52,822 nt of DNA, taken from assembly GCA_020438355.1 (NCBI GenBank), contig JAGQUT010000013.1, forward strand, positions 1 to 52,822, given 5' to 3'. This document shows positions 24,673 through 34,572 of this stretch, one piece after another; the stretch's first letter is position 1; every line of letters begins with the position of its first letter. The DNA is from Solirubrobacterales bacterium (GTDB taxonomy: Bacteria > Actinomycetota > Thermoleophilia > Solirubrobacterales > 70-9). A model generated the notes under the pieces. It was not told where the DNA came from. It did not search any database and worked only from the letters and a program-made list of their open reading frames with translations. A program made the translations under genes and the position numbers.

Positions 24673-25679
24673 CAGTCCTGCCTCTCCCGCGGGAAGGCGC
24701 CTTCGGTGGTCGCGAGCGCAGCCTCGATCACATTCTCTTCATGGGGGATCGCGGCCTGCTCCATTCGGCGCGAGTAGGGCATCGGCACGTCGGCGCCGGT
24801 TACCCGCTGGACCGGGGCGTCGAGGTAGTCGAAAGCCTGCTCCGTAATCAAGGTCGAGAGATTTGCACCGACCCCGCCGTGCGGCCAGCCTTCTTCCACG
24901 ATCACCGCCCGGTTGGTCTTGCGGACCGACTCCAGGATCGTGTCGAGATCGAGCGGTCTCAGGGTGCGAGGGTCGATCACCTCGGCGGAGATGCCGTGCT
25001 TGTCCTCGAGTTCGGCCGCGGCTTTCTCGGCAACATGGGCCATCTTGAGGATGCCGACGATGGTCACATCCGATCCCTCGCAGCGAATCGCGGCTTCGCC
25101 GAAACGCTGGATCACGTCGTCCCCGTCCGGCACCTCGCCCTTGATCCCGTAGAGGCTCTCGTGCTCGATGAATACGACCGGATTGTCGTCGCGAATCGCG
25201 GCCTTGAGCAGAGCTTTCGCGTCGGCCGGAGTCGATGGACAGGCGACCAAGAGTCCCGGCACCTGAAGGTAGAGCGCCTCGAATGAATGGGAGTGGGTGG
25301 GTCCAAGCTGGTGGCCTCCGCCTCCGGGCATCCGGATGACCATCGGGACCCGCACATTGCCGTTGAACATGTAGGGGATGGCCGCCGCGTGGTTGACGAT
25401 CTGGTCCAGGGCAAGCAGGGAGAAGTTCACGGTCATCAGCTCGACCACCGGACGCAGACCGGCCATCGCAGCGCCGACCCCGGTCCCGACGATCGTGTTC
25501 TCGGAGATCGGCGTGTCGCGGACCCTCTTCTCGCCAAACTCGTCGAGCAGACCCTCGGTCACCTTGAACGCACCCTGAAAGACCCCGACGTCCTCACCCA
25601 TCACGAACACGTCGGGGTCGCGGCGCATCTCTTCCGCCATCGCATCGCGAAGTGCTTCCCGCATCCGGATCTCGCTCAT
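24672..25679 (-). CDS. 2-oxoacid dehydrogenase E1 component, beta subunit
   Basis: 335 aa from the ATG at 25679 (MSEIRMREALRDAM), which overlaps the E1alpha stop by 4 nt. Transketolase-type pyrimidine domain: FVMGEDVGVFQGAFKVTEGL, RVRDTPISENTIVGTGVGAAMAG, RPVVELMTVNFSLLALDQIVNHAA and GGGGHQLGPTHSHSFEALY. The C-terminal domain has IVEEGWPHGGVGANLSTLI. It forms the alpha2beta2 E1 heterotetramer with the upstream gene. The split alpha/beta E1 is the pyruvate/branched-chain (PdhAB/BkdAB) type. Confidence 0.94.
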   Translation of the reverse strand: MSEIRMREALRDAMAEEMRRDPDVFVMGEDVGVFQGAFKVTEGLLDEFGEKRVRDTPISENTIVGTGVGAAMAGLRPVVELMTVNFSLLALDQIVNHAAAIPYMFNGNVRVPMVIRMPGGGGHQLGPTHSHSFEALYLQVPGLLVACPSTPADAKALLKAAIRDDNPVVFIEHESLYGIKGEVPDGDDVIQRFGEAAIRCEGSDVTIVGILKMAHVAEKAAAELEDKHGISAEVIDPRTLRPLDLDTILESVRKTNRAVIVEEGWPHGGVGANLSTLITEQAFDYLDAPVQRVTGADVPMPYSRRMEQAAIPHEENVIEAALATTEGAFPRERQD

Positions 25680-26806
25680 TCGCGTACGCCTTCCCGGGAC
25701 TGACGCTCCCTCGCCTCCTCGGCGTGGGAAGCTCCCGACTCGGCCAGGTTCTTCGCGACTTCCGGCGCATCCTCTCCGAGCTCGCCGCGATGAGGTTCCG
25801 GGGAACGCTCGTCCACCGCGTACCAGCCCATCGTCTCCGAAACGACGTAGAGCTCTTCGTAGAGCGACTCCAATGCGGGCTCCGGCGATTCGTCGGCGAA
25901 CCTGACCGCCGCCTCGACCGACCGGTCGGCTTCGCGCCGAGCTGCCTCGACGTCGTCCTCGTTCAACACACCGTCCTCGAGGCAACGCCGGATGAAGCTC
26001 TCGATCGGGTCCTTCGCCAGCCACTCCTCAACCTCGGACTTCTCCCGGTACACCTCGGGGTCGGCCGCCGAATGGCCCCGGTACCGGTAAGTGAAAGCCT
26101 CGACGAGACTGGGCCTTCCCTTCGAGCGGACCTCCTCCAGATGATGCGAGACCCGCTCACGTACCTCGAGCACGTCCATCCCGTCGATGCGCTCACCTTC
26201 GATCCCGTAACCCTCCGCTTTTCGCGAGAGGTCGGTCACGGCAGAGTGCCGCTCGATCGAGGTTCCCATTCCGTAGAGGTTGTTCTCGACCAGAAACACA
26301 ACCGGCAGGTCCCAGAGGGCAGCCAGGTTCATCGTCTCGCCGAAATTGCCGGTGTTGGAGGCGCCGTCACCAAACATGCAGACGGTCACCGTGTCCTCCT
26401 CCCGGTACTGCGAGGCGAGTGCGAGGCCGGCCGCCAGGGGCAGGTTGCCGCCGACGATCCCGTAGCCACCCATGAACCGTCGCTTCCAGTCGAAGATATG
26501 CATCGAGCCGCCGCGACCACCGCTGGTGCCGGTCTCGCGGCCGAAGAGCTCCGCCATGACCGCATCCGGCGAGGTACCGCGGGCCAGCGCGTGACCGTGG
26601 GTTCTGTAAGTGCCAATCAGGTAATCGTCATCCCGCATCACGGAGGTAGTTCCGACGAACGTGGCTTCTTCGCCGATCGCAAGATGAAGGAAGCCTCCCG
26701 CCTTCGCGCGCTGGTACTGGCGCCCGGCTTCCTCCTCGAAACGCCGGATCAGGCACATCCGGCCGAGGAGTTCCAGACAGATCTGACGATCGGGAACCTT
26801 GGCCAT
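25676..26806 (-). CDS. 2-oxoacid dehydrogenase E1 component, alpha subunit
   Basis: 376 aa. The TPP-binding motif is GDGASNTGNFGETMNLAALWDLPVVFLVENN. The phosphorylation-loop-like region YRYRGHSAADPEVYREKSEVEEW and RGGSMHIFD are typical of PdhA/BkdA. The C-terminal ~50 residues (SPEPHRGELGED...) extend beyond many homologues and are charged. The ATG at 26806 is preceded at 6 nt by TATGGT, so it heads a probably leaderless eight-gene minus-strand operon: E1alpha, E1beta, E2, short E2, ORF136, lipB, lipA, rhomboid-like. E3 (lpd) is encoded separately at 28.5-29.9 kb. Confidence 0.94.
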   Translation of the reverse strand: MAKVPDRQICLELLGRMCLIRRFEEEAGRQYQRAKAGGFLHLAIGEEATFVGTTSVMRDDDYLIGTYRTHGHALARGTSPDAVMAELFGRETGTSGGRGGSMHIFDWKRRFMGGYGIVGGNLPLAAGLALASQYREEDTVTVCMFGDGASNTGNFGETMNLAALWDLPVVFLVENNLYGMGTSIERHSAVTDLSRKAEGYGIEGERIDGMDVLEVRERVSHHLEEVRSKGRPSLVEAFTYRYRGHSAADPEVYREKSEVEEWLAKDPIESFIRRCLEDGVLNEDDVEAARREADRSVEAAVRFADESPEPALESLYEELYVVSETMGWYAVDERSPEPHRGELGEDAPEVAKNLAESGASHAEEARERQSREGVRE

Positions 26807-26812
26807 ACAGAG

Positions 26813-26818
26813 ACCATA
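26813..26818 (-). promoter_or_regulatory. Leaderless -10 box of the E1/E2/lip operon
   Basis: TATGGT on the minus strand lies 6 nt before the ATG at 26806. Confidence 0.45.
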
Positions 26819-26856
26819 GCGGGGTACCGACCTCGGCATTTTCGGCTTTCTACCTG

Positions 26857-26905
26857 AAGTTTCCGGGTCCCGATCGACAACCTTGCGGCCCCCGCAAAGT
26901 TTCCG
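26857..26905. repeat. Two AAGTTTCCG direct repeats 40 bp apart upstream of the E1/E2 operon
   Basis: Identical 9-mers at 26857-26865 and 26897-26905 lie in the 179-bp divergent region. The 40-bp spacing is close to four helical turns, as for paired regulator sites. This is a weak inference. Confidence 0.3.
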
Positions 26906-26908
26906 CAA

Positions 26909-26926
26909 GCCCGCTGAAATGCGGGC
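26909..26926. other. Small GC hairpin in the divergent intergenic region
   Basis: GCCCGC-TGAAAT-GCGGGC forms a perfect 6-bp stem with a 6-nt loop, 60 bp upstream of the Ig-like protein gene. It would lie in that gene's 5' leader or promoter. The role is unknown. Confidence 0.35.
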
Positions 26927-26985
26927 GGGGGAAGCTGCCGCCGCATTCGATTCCACTTCCCCCCGAACTTCCGAGGAGCAGCACA

Positions 26986-28515
26986 ATGAAAAAGATCCTG
27001 ACAATCGCGATAGCGGCCGTCGCCCTTCTTGTTCTCGCGCAGAGCGCTGAGGCCGCACAGGTACAGGGTGAACTGAAGGTAGTCACCTACGGCAAGGGCA
27101 AGGTCACCGCCCCGGGCATCGAGTGTGGCAGCGGCGCCACCGACTGCACGGAGACCGTGACCTGGGATGACTCCCAGGTGCCTCCGTCGACCGTGCTCGT
27201 CTCCACCGGTACCGCCCCCGGCTGGGCTCCGACGAGCTGGTCGGGCTGCGCCAGATTCCTGCCTGGCAGCAAGTGTGTCGTTGACTATGTTGCCGGTACG
27301 AAGACCGCCACGGTCTATTTCTTCGACGTCCAGGCCCCAAACGTCTTCATTGCCGGTTATTCGGATGTCGTCAGCGAGTCGCTGCTCGTGAATCTGGCAG
27401 TCAGCGACAACGAACAGCTGACCAAGGTCGAGTTCCTCATGGATGAGCAAGTGGTTCTCACCCAGACCTCGAACTTCGGTGACGGTGAAATCGACACGAG
27501 CCAGCTGCCGGAAGGCGTATATGACCTCCAGGTCCGGGCGATCGACGGCAACCGCAACGTGGGAGAGAGCAACATCCACCAGATCACTGTCGACCACACC
27601 GCGCCCGAAGTGGAGCTCGTCTCGCCGCTGACCCTGACCAACTCCGCCAGCCCCGGCTTCACTTTCGCAGTCCCGAATGGTGATGCCTGGAATTCACACT
27701 GCGCGATCCAGAAGCAGGGTGAAACGGTCCAGACCGAACCCTGTGACCCCGGCGAGCCCTTCGCAGCGCCAGTCGACGCCGACGGCACCTGGGAGTTCGT
27801 GGTTGAAGTAAGCGACTCTCCCGGCAATGTGAGCCGGATCGTCCACCGCTTCGTGGTCGACCGGACCGCACCGGTCGTCGAGATCACCAACGGGCCGGCT
27901 GAAGGAGCGACCCTCGATGCCGGAGATGTCGGCTACGCATGGTCGGCCACCGACACCCATGCTCTCACCCAGTCCTGCGTGTGGGACGACGAAGCCTCGG
28001 CCACTTGCGACGCTTCGTCCACGAAGTCCCTGGCGCCCGGTCCGCACCGGTTCAACCTGACCGTCACCGACGAGGCGGGCAACGTAACCACGGTGGAACG
28101 GACCCTGAACGTCAAGAGTGACGAACCCGATCCGGAACCCGATCCCGATCCCGATCCAGAACCCGATCCGGACCCGGATACGAGCGACCGCACGGCACCG
28201 CAGGTCCGGCTCACCGCGCCGAAGCAGACGGTCAAGTCGATCCGTAACCGGCTGAGGCTGAACGTCCGCTGCGACGAAGCCTGCTCCGGCAGGGTCGTGG
28301 TCACCGGCAAGCGCGGCGTCCGGTTCACCGGTCGAGTCGTGCTCGCCAGTGCCGGGCTGGCGAAGCTCAGACTGCGCCCGGCCCCGAAGGTCCGGAAGCG
28401 CCTGGCCTCACCGAACCGTGCCCGCCGCTCCCTGGGACTGAAGGCCCGGGCAGTGCTTTACGACCGGGCCGGCAACAAGACCAGCTCAAGTTTGAGGTTC
28501 AGGGTCTCTCCCTGA
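26986..28515 (+). CDS. Secreted multi-domain Ig-like surface protein
   Basis: 509 aa. The signal peptide MKKILTIAIAAVALLVLAQSAEA ends with an AxA site. An N-terminal Cys-containing domain is followed by two to three Ig-like beta-sandwich units, recognisable by VDHTAPEVEL, VDRTAPVVEI and DRTAPQVRL starts and by DGNRNVG, DSPGNVS, DEAGNVT and DRAGNKT ends. A 20-residue Asp/Pro/Glu repeat linker separates the last unit, a basic beta-domain rich in Arg/Lys. No LPxTG or membrane anchor is seen, so it is probably released or bound ionically. GAGGAG lies 6-7 nt before the ATG. The last codons form part of a hairpin shared with lpd. Confidence 0.85.
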   Translation: MKKILTIAIAAVALLVLAQSAEAAQVQGELKVVTYGKGKVTAPGIECGSGATDCTETVTWDDSQVPPSTVLVSTGTAPGWAPTSWSGCARFLPGSKCVVDYVAGTKTATVYFFDVQAPNVFIAGYSDVVSESLLVNLAVSDNEQLTKVEFLMDEQVVLTQTSNFGDGEIDTSQLPEGVYDLQVRAIDGNRNVGESNIHQITVDHTAPEVELVSPLTLTNSASPGFTFAVPNGDAWNSHCAIQKQGETVQTEPCDPGEPFAAPVDADGTWEFVVEVSDSPGNVSRIVHRFVVDRTAPVVEITNGPAEGATLDAGDVGYAWSATDTHALTQSCVWDDEASATCDASSTKSLAPGPHRFNLTVTDEAGNVTTVERTLNVKSDEPDPEPDPDPDPEPDPDPDTSDRTAPQVRLTAPKQTVKSIRNRLRLNVRCDEACSGRVVVTGKRGVRFTGRVVLASAGLAKLRLRPAPKVRKRLASPNRARRSLGLKARAVLYDRAGNKTSSSLRFRVSP

Positions 28516-28521
28516 ACCTCA
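28493..28521. terminator. Bidirectional terminator hairpin spanning two convergent stop codons
   Basis: TGAGGTTCAGGG (28493-28504) and its exact complement (28510-28521) form a 12-bp stem with the 5-nt loop TCTCT. It covers the last seven codons and the stop of the Ig-like gene, and also the lpd stop codon (28519-28521). Both genes thus share one terminator carried in coding DNA. Confidence 0.65.
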
Positions 28522-29889
28522 GGCGTGGGTGGCCCACTTGTCGACGGCGCGGGCCGCATCGAGTACGGCCTCCGAGATCGTCGGATGGGGGTGCATGATC
28601 CGCTGTAGTTCCTGGATACCACCCTCGAGTGCCATCACTGCGACCAGTTCCGCGATCATGTCGCAGGCGCTGTTGCCGACGATGTGGGCTCCGACGATCT
28701 CGCCGTATTCCTTGTCGACCACGAGTTTGACGAGGCCGTCTCGATCGTCGTAGACGGTTCCGGCGCCGACGCCGCCAAGCTTGAGCTTGCCGGTCTTCAC
28801 GTCGAGACCCTTTTCCTTGGCCTGGGCCTCGGTCAGGCCAACGCTCGCGACCTGAGGGTGGCAGAAAGTCGCTCCGGGAACCAGATCGAGATCGACCGGA
28901 TGGGTGTCCTCGCCGGCCGCGGCCTCGGCCGCGACGACACCTTCCTCCATCGCCTTGTGAGCGAGGGCGGAGCCACGACACAGGTCGCCGATCGCGTAGA
29001 TCTTCCCGTTTGAAGTCTTCTGGTATTCGTCGACCGAGACCCGGCCGTTTTCGTCGAGCTTCACGCCGGCCGCTTCGAGGCCCAGCGCGTCCACGTCGGG
29101 ACGACGTCCTCCGGCGATCACCAGGTAGTCGACTTCGGCCGAGTTGTCGCCGTACGTGAACTTGACCGAGCTTTCGGTCACCTCGACGTTCTCGACCGGT
29201 GTTCCGGTCGAGATCTCGATGCCCTGCTTCTTGAAGGTCCGCTCGACAACCCGGACCACGTCCTTGTCTTCGGCGGGAAGGATCTGGTCGAGCATCTCGA
29301 CCAGGATCACCTCGGTGCCGTACCGGATGTAGGCCGAGGCGATCTCCGAGCCGGAGGCGCCGGCTCCAACCACCGCGATCTTCTCCGGCTGCGCGGCCAG
29401 TGACCACGCCCCCCAGGTGTCAAGCACCCGGTCGGAAAACTCGACGCCCGGGATCGCCTGGGCCACAGAGCCTGTGGCAAGTATCACCTTGCCGGCACCG
29501 TAGGTTGTATCGCCCACCTTCACATCACCTTCGGGAGTCAGCGAACCCTCGCCTTCGATGAAGGCGATCTTGTTCTTGTCGAAGAGGCCTTTGACCCCCC
29601 CGGAGAGGCTGGCGGAAACGTCGGTGCGACGCTGGCCGAGGGCTTCCCAGTCGAGCTCCGCGCCCTGGACCTTCACTCCGATATCAGCCGAGTTCTTCGC
29701 ATCGTCAAACACTTCGGCCGTGTGAAGCATGGTCTTGGCCGGGATGCATGCGTAGTTGAGGCACCGTCCACCCGCCTTGTCTGACTCAACCACCGCGGTG
29801 GACTTGCCGAGCTGGGCGGCCCGGATCGCGGCAACATAGCCGCCGGGACCGGCACCGATAACGATTACGTCGAAGGATTCATCAGCCAT
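28519..29889 (-). CDS. lpd: Dihydrolipoyl dehydrogenase (E3)
   Basis: 456 aa. FAD motif VIVIGAGPGGYVAAIRAAQLG. The redox-active disulfide is Cys43-Cys48 in GGRCLNYACIPAK, a variant of the usual GGTCLNVGCIPSK. NAD-binding segment KIAVVGAGASGSEIASAYIRYG, VAGGRRPD-like IAGGRRPDVDALGLE, YAIGDLCRGSALAHKAMEEG, and C-terminal HPHPTISE (His435/Glu440 pair). It reoxidises the E2 lipoyl group and reduces NAD. It probably serves the E1/E2 complex encoded nearby. TAACCT lies 9 nt before the ATG. It is convergent with the Ig-like gene. Confidence 0.95.
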   Translation of the reverse strand: MADESFDVIVIGAGPGGYVAAIRAAQLGKSTAVVESDKAGGRCLNYACIPAKTMLHTAEVFDDAKNSADIGVKVQGAELDWEALGQRRTDVSASLSGGVKGLFDKNKIAFIEGEGSLTPEGDVKVGDTTYGAGKVILATGSVAQAIPGVEFSDRVLDTWGAWSLAAQPEKIAVVGAGASGSEIASAYIRYGTEVILVEMLDQILPAEDKDVVRVVERTFKKQGIEISTGTPVENVEVTESSVKFTYGDNSAEVDYLVIAGGRRPDVDALGLEAAGVKLDENGRVSVDEYQKTSNGKIYAIGDLCRGSALAHKAMEEGVVAAEAAAGEDTHPVDLDLVPGATFCHPQVASVGLTEAQAKEKGLDVKTGKLKLGGVGAGTVYDDRDGLVKLVVDKEYGEIVGAHIVGNSACDMIAELVAVMALEGGIQELQRIMHPHPTISEAVLDAARAVDKWATHA

Positions 29890-29898
29890 GGTGAGGCG

Positions 29899-29904
29899 AG
29901 GTTA
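29899..29904 (-). promoter_or_regulatory. Leaderless -10 box of lpd
   Basis: TAACCT on the minus strand lies 9 nt before the ATG at 29889, slightly further than at other genes. Confidence 0.3.
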
Positions 29905-29924
29905 TCGGAGCGCAGCGCCGTGTC

Positions 29925-30491
29925 TCAGCTGCGGCCCGGTCGCTCCGGCATCTGGATGCGGGCCATCGCCTTGACCATGAACCAGAAAAGCACCGAGAGC
30001 GCGACAACCAGGATCAGCGTGCCGATGATCTGAAGCAGGGTCGGCGCGGTGACCATGCCGAGGACCCCGGCCATGATCAGAATCACCAGCAGCATCTGGA
30101 AGCCGAGCACGGCCCAGTAGCGGGCTTTCCACATGCCCCAGGCCATTACGGAAATCACCAGGGCGAAGAAGCCCCACTGGAAAACGTTCACTTCGCGGCC
30201 TCCGGCTTCCGCACCGGTCGCCAGTGCGTAGAGGGTCGAACCCCATAGAACCAGTGCGACGACCGCGGAACAGACCGCACCGACCGTGACGACTTTGGGA
30301 CGCTCCCCTTCGGCCAGCGGAACCAGAGCCTCACGCGCCGCCTGATTCTTTAGTTCGGCCTTCGCGTATCCGGCTTTCATCGCGTCTGAACCCGTTTGCG
30401 GTGTGGTGCCGTTACGGGACCCGTCTGAAGTCGCATTTCGGGTTCCGCGCTTCTTTCGCCGCGGGGGATGCTCGGATTCCGGCTCAGCCAC
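29925..30491 (-). CDS. Membrane protein with basic cytoplasmic N-terminus (unknown)
   Basis: About 188 aa from the GTG at 30491, which overlaps the thiE stop by 8 nt. A TTG at 30512 is possible. The first ~70 residues are hydrophilic, very basic (PPRRKKRG) and likely disordered. Four helices follow (VGAVCSAVVALVLWGSTLYA, NVFQWGFFALVISVMAWGMW, YWAVLGFQMLLVILIMAGVL and LLQIIGTLILVVALSVLFWF). A short Arg-rich tail ends the protein. Co-transcription with thiE is suggested by the overlap, but I see no thiamine-related motif. Many actinobacteria carry similar small proteins of unknown role. Confidence 0.75.
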   Translation of the reverse strand: MAEPESEHPPRRKKRGTRNATSDGSRNGTTPQTGSDAMKAGYAKAELKNQAAREALVPLAEGERPKVVTVGAVCSAVVALVLWGSTLYALATGAEAGGREVNVFQWGFFALVISVMAWGMWKARYWAVLGFQMLLVILIMAGVLGMVTAPTLLQIIGTLILVVALSVLFWFMVKAMARIQMPERPGRS

Positions 30492-31188
30492 CTGGTGCCA
30501 CCTCGCTGCCAACTGCGGCGAAAGCCCGCCTCAGACTTGTCGCCACAGCGGTCGGATCGTAGGCATCACGGATCGCCCTCACCACACAGAGGCGTCTCGC
30601 TCCGGCCTGGAGTACTTCGAGCACATTCTCGGGGTCGATCCCGCCGATCGCGAAGAAGGGCAGGGTCGAGGTCGAGGCTGCGTACCGGATCAACTCGAGT
30701 CCGACAGCCGGCCGACCCGCCTTGGTCGGCGTTTCGTGAATCGGCCCGACGCTGATGTGATCGATCGGTATGCCGCCACGCACGGTCTCGTGAGCCGCCT
30801 TTATCTGCTCCTCGGAATGAGTCGAGAGCCCAAGCAGGTGGTTCGGGCCGATGATTCTGCGTGCCTCCTCGACCGGCATGTCGTCCTGGCCGATGTGGAC
30901 TCCGTCGGCCCTCACCGACATGGCGAGCTCAGGGTCGTCGTTGAGGATGAACGGCACCCCGTAGGTGTCGCAGATCCGGCGAAAGGTGTCGGCCGACCGT
31001 TCGATCACTCGAGTCTCGGCTTCCTTGTCGCGAAGCTGGACGATGTCGACGCCCCCGTCGAGGGCGGCGCGAAGCAGTGGTTCGGGGTCGTCACCGTTGG
31101 GACGTGCCTCGCAGACGAAGTAAAGCCTCGCAGTCCTCAGACGCTCACGCCGCAGGCCACCTGCTCCCTCGCTCGGTTCAAAACTCAT
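30484..31188 (-). CDS. thiE: Thiamine-phosphate synthase
   Basis: 234 aa from the ATG at 31188, a usual ThiE length. It joins HMP-PP and the thiazole phosphate into thiamine phosphate. TIM-barrel motifs: LLRAALDGGVDIVQLRDKEA, PFILNDDPELAMSVRADGVHIGQDDMP, LLGLSTHSEEQIKAA, DHISVGPIHETPTKAGRPAVGLELI and FFAIGGIDPENV. TATCCT lies 6 nt upstream. It is transcribed away from the thiO-thiSG operon, and the TPP riboswitch lies on the other strand, so thiE is probably not under that riboswitch. Confidence 0.95.
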   Translation of the reverse strand: MSFEPSEGAGGLRRERLRTARLYFVCEARPNGDDPEPLLRAALDGGVDIVQLRDKEAETRVIERSADTFRRICDTYGVPFILNDDPELAMSVRADGVHIGQDDMPVEEARRIIGPNHLLGLSTHSEEQIKAAHETVRGGIPIDHISVGPIHETPTKAGRPAVGLELIRYAASTSTLPFFAIGGIDPENVLEVLQAGARRLCVVRAIRDAYDPTAVATSLRRAFAAVGSEVAPGG

Positions 31189-31194
31189 GTCCTG

Positions 31195-31200
31195 AGGATA
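31195..31200 (-). promoter_or_regulatory. Leaderless -10 box of thiE
   Basis: TATCCT on the minus strand lies 6 nt before the ATG at 31188. It is 8 bp from the opposing -10 box of the thiO operon. Confidence 0.45.
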
Positions 31201-31208
31201 GAGGCCGG

Positions 31209-31214
31209 TAAGAT
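31209..31214 (+). promoter_or_regulatory. -10 box for the TPP-riboswitch transcript
   Basis: TAAGAT lies about 7 nt before the predicted riboswitch 5' end (~31222). Confidence 0.4.
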
Positions 31215-31221
31215 CAGGACT

Positions 31222-31317
31222 ACCTGCGGGAGCCCGTTGACCGGGCTGAGAGGGCGGCGCCGAAGCCGCCGACCGCCTGAACCTGATCCGGGTAATTCCG
31301 GCGCCAGGGATGGGCAG
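31222..31317 (+). promoter_or_regulatory. TPP riboswitch (THI element) upstream of thiO-thiSG
   Basis: The conserved core is present. A CGGGAGCCCG...CGGGCTGAGA arm contains CTGAGA, and a GC-rich P3 hairpin follows (GGGCGGCGCCGAAGCCGCC). Then GACCGCC and ACCTGATCCGGGTAATTCCGG-CG-CCAGGGA match the THI-box 3' half (ACCTGATCTGGATAATGCCAGCG-AGGGA). CTGC at 31224 can pair with GCAG at 31314 as P1. It ends about 20 nt before the preferred thiO start and so probably controls translation initiation. It should repress thiO-thiSG when TPP is abundant. Confidence 0.93.
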
Positions 31318-31336
31318 CCGGCTCCACAGGGTCCGG

Positions 31337-33468
<2,132 letters not shown>

Positions 33469-33527
33469 CCCGCAGGCCAGGGCCGGGAGCTGATGCCCGG
33501 CCAGGGTCCGCTCCAGGTCCGCTCGCT

Positions 33528-33533
33528 TATGAT
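33528..33533 (+). promoter_or_regulatory. Leaderless -10 box of hpf
   Basis: TATGAT, five of six to consensus, lies 6 nt before the ATG at 33540. Confidence 0.5.
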
Positions 33534-33539
33534 CGGTCG

Positions 33540-34313
33540 ATGAACGTTGAAGTCACCACACGCGGTCCGGTTGATCACGAAGCAGTCGAGTTGGCCGAGG
33601 AAAAGCTCGGCGATCTCGAGTCTGCCGTCGGACGGCCCCTTGATCACGCCCGGGTGGTTCTTCGCCAGGAGAAGGAGAGCATGCCGGAATCGGCCCGTGC
33701 CGAGGGTGAGGTGCAGCTCGGCAAGACGATCATCCGAGGTCACGTGGCGGCAGACAGCATGTCGCATGCGATTCACGAACTCGCCGACCGGATGCAGCAG
33801 CAGCTTCGCCGGCATGTCGATCGCCTGACGAGCCTCAAGCGGCAGCCGGTCGAGACCCCGGAGGGCAAGTGGGATCACGGGACCTGGGTGCCGGCCCGCC
33901 CGGCTCAGTCGCTCCATGCTCCCGGTGAACGTGATGTGATCCGCCGCAAGGTCTTTTCGCTTGTGCCGCTGAAGGCGACCGAGGCTGCGGAGTTGATGAG
34001 GGAGCTGGACCACGGCTTCTACCTCTTCCACGATTCGGATACCGAAGCCGACTCGGTCATCTATCTGCGCGACGACGGCCAGCTCGCGGTGATCGCTGCC
34101 CAGGGTGTCGCTCCCCCCGCAGACGGGGAAGGCTCAGCCCAAATCCAGCGGGAGACCAGCCGCTACTCCTCGGCCCTGACCCTGGAGGACGCGGTGAGCG
34201 AGATGGACGAACTCAATCACCGCTTCATGTTCTTCACCGATGCCGCCACAGATCGTGCCGCCGTCATTTACCTGCGCTACGACGGTCACTACGGCCTGAT
34301 CGAACAAGAGTAG
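33540..34313 (+). CDS. hpf: Ribosome hibernation factor, HPF family with two C-terminal domains
   Basis: 257 aa. Residues 1-~100 are the ribosome-binding S30AE/HPF domain (MNVEVTTRGPVDHEAVELAE..., DRMQQQLRRHVDRL). A linker follows, then two tandem copies of the short HPF C-terminal fold: ~132-188 (VIRRKVFSLVPLKATEAAEL, HGFYLFHDSD, SVIYLRDDGQLAVI) and ~205-257 (SALTLEDAVSEMDEL, HRFMFFTDAATDRAAVIYLR, GHYGLIEQE). Ordinary long HPF has only one, used for 100S ribosome dimerisation. Tandem versions occur in mycobacterial-type factors. TATGAT 6 nt upstream implies a leaderless mRNA. It ends 3 nt from the convergent tRNA-Lys. Confidence 0.9.
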   Translation: MNVEVTTRGPVDHEAVELAEEKLGDLESAVGRPLDHARVVLRQEKESMPESARAEGEVQLGKTIIRGHVAADSMSHAIHELADRMQQQLRRHVDRLTSLKRQPVETPEGKWDHGTWVPARPAQSLHAPGERDVIRRKVFSLVPLKATEAAELMRELDHGFYLFHDSDTEADSVIYLRDDGQLAVIAAQGVAPPADGEGSAQIQRETSRYSSALTLEDAVSEMDELNHRFMFFTDAATDRAAVIYLRYDGHYGLIEQE

Positions 34314-34316
34314 GAA

Positions 34317-34390
34317 TGCCCCCTCTCGGATTCGAACCGAGGACTCACAGGTTAAAAGCCTGCAGCTCTAACCAACTGAGCTAAGGGGGC
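34317..34390 (-). tRNA. tRNA-Lys (anticodon TTT)
   Basis: A complete 74-nt cloverleaf on the minus strand. The acceptor stem is GCCCCCT/AGGGGGC and the D arm GCTC/GAGC. Anticodon stem GCAGG/CCTGT (one G-U) encloses loop CTTTTAA with anticodon TTT. The T arm is CTCGG-TTCGAAT-CCGAG and the discriminator is A. CCA is not encoded. Its 3' end is 3 bp from the hpf stop codon. Confidence 0.97.
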
Positions 34391-34496
34391 CCGGGCATCC
34401 TAATTACTGCGCCCGTATTGGTCGTCGTGACCGGGGCAGGGCAAGCCGAGACGGGCCCGCCGCGAACCGGAGCCGGCCTGATCATGGGCTGGTTGA

Positions 34497-34534
34497 GCCC
34501 CTCCCAACCATCAGTTCTTTCGAGTGGGAGGGGC
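34497..34534 (-). terminator. Hairpin downstream of purH
   Basis: GCCCCTCCCA/TGGGAGGGGC form a perfect 10-bp stem with an 18-nt loop, 39 bp beyond the purH stop. No T-tract follows. The rest of the 182-bp gap (34391-34572) holds only a short GAGCGAAGCTC hairpin near the purH stop and nothing else I can name. Confidence 0.5.
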
Positions 34535-34572
34535 GGGTTGATCGTGGAGGCGGAGCGAAGCTCGCCGACTAC

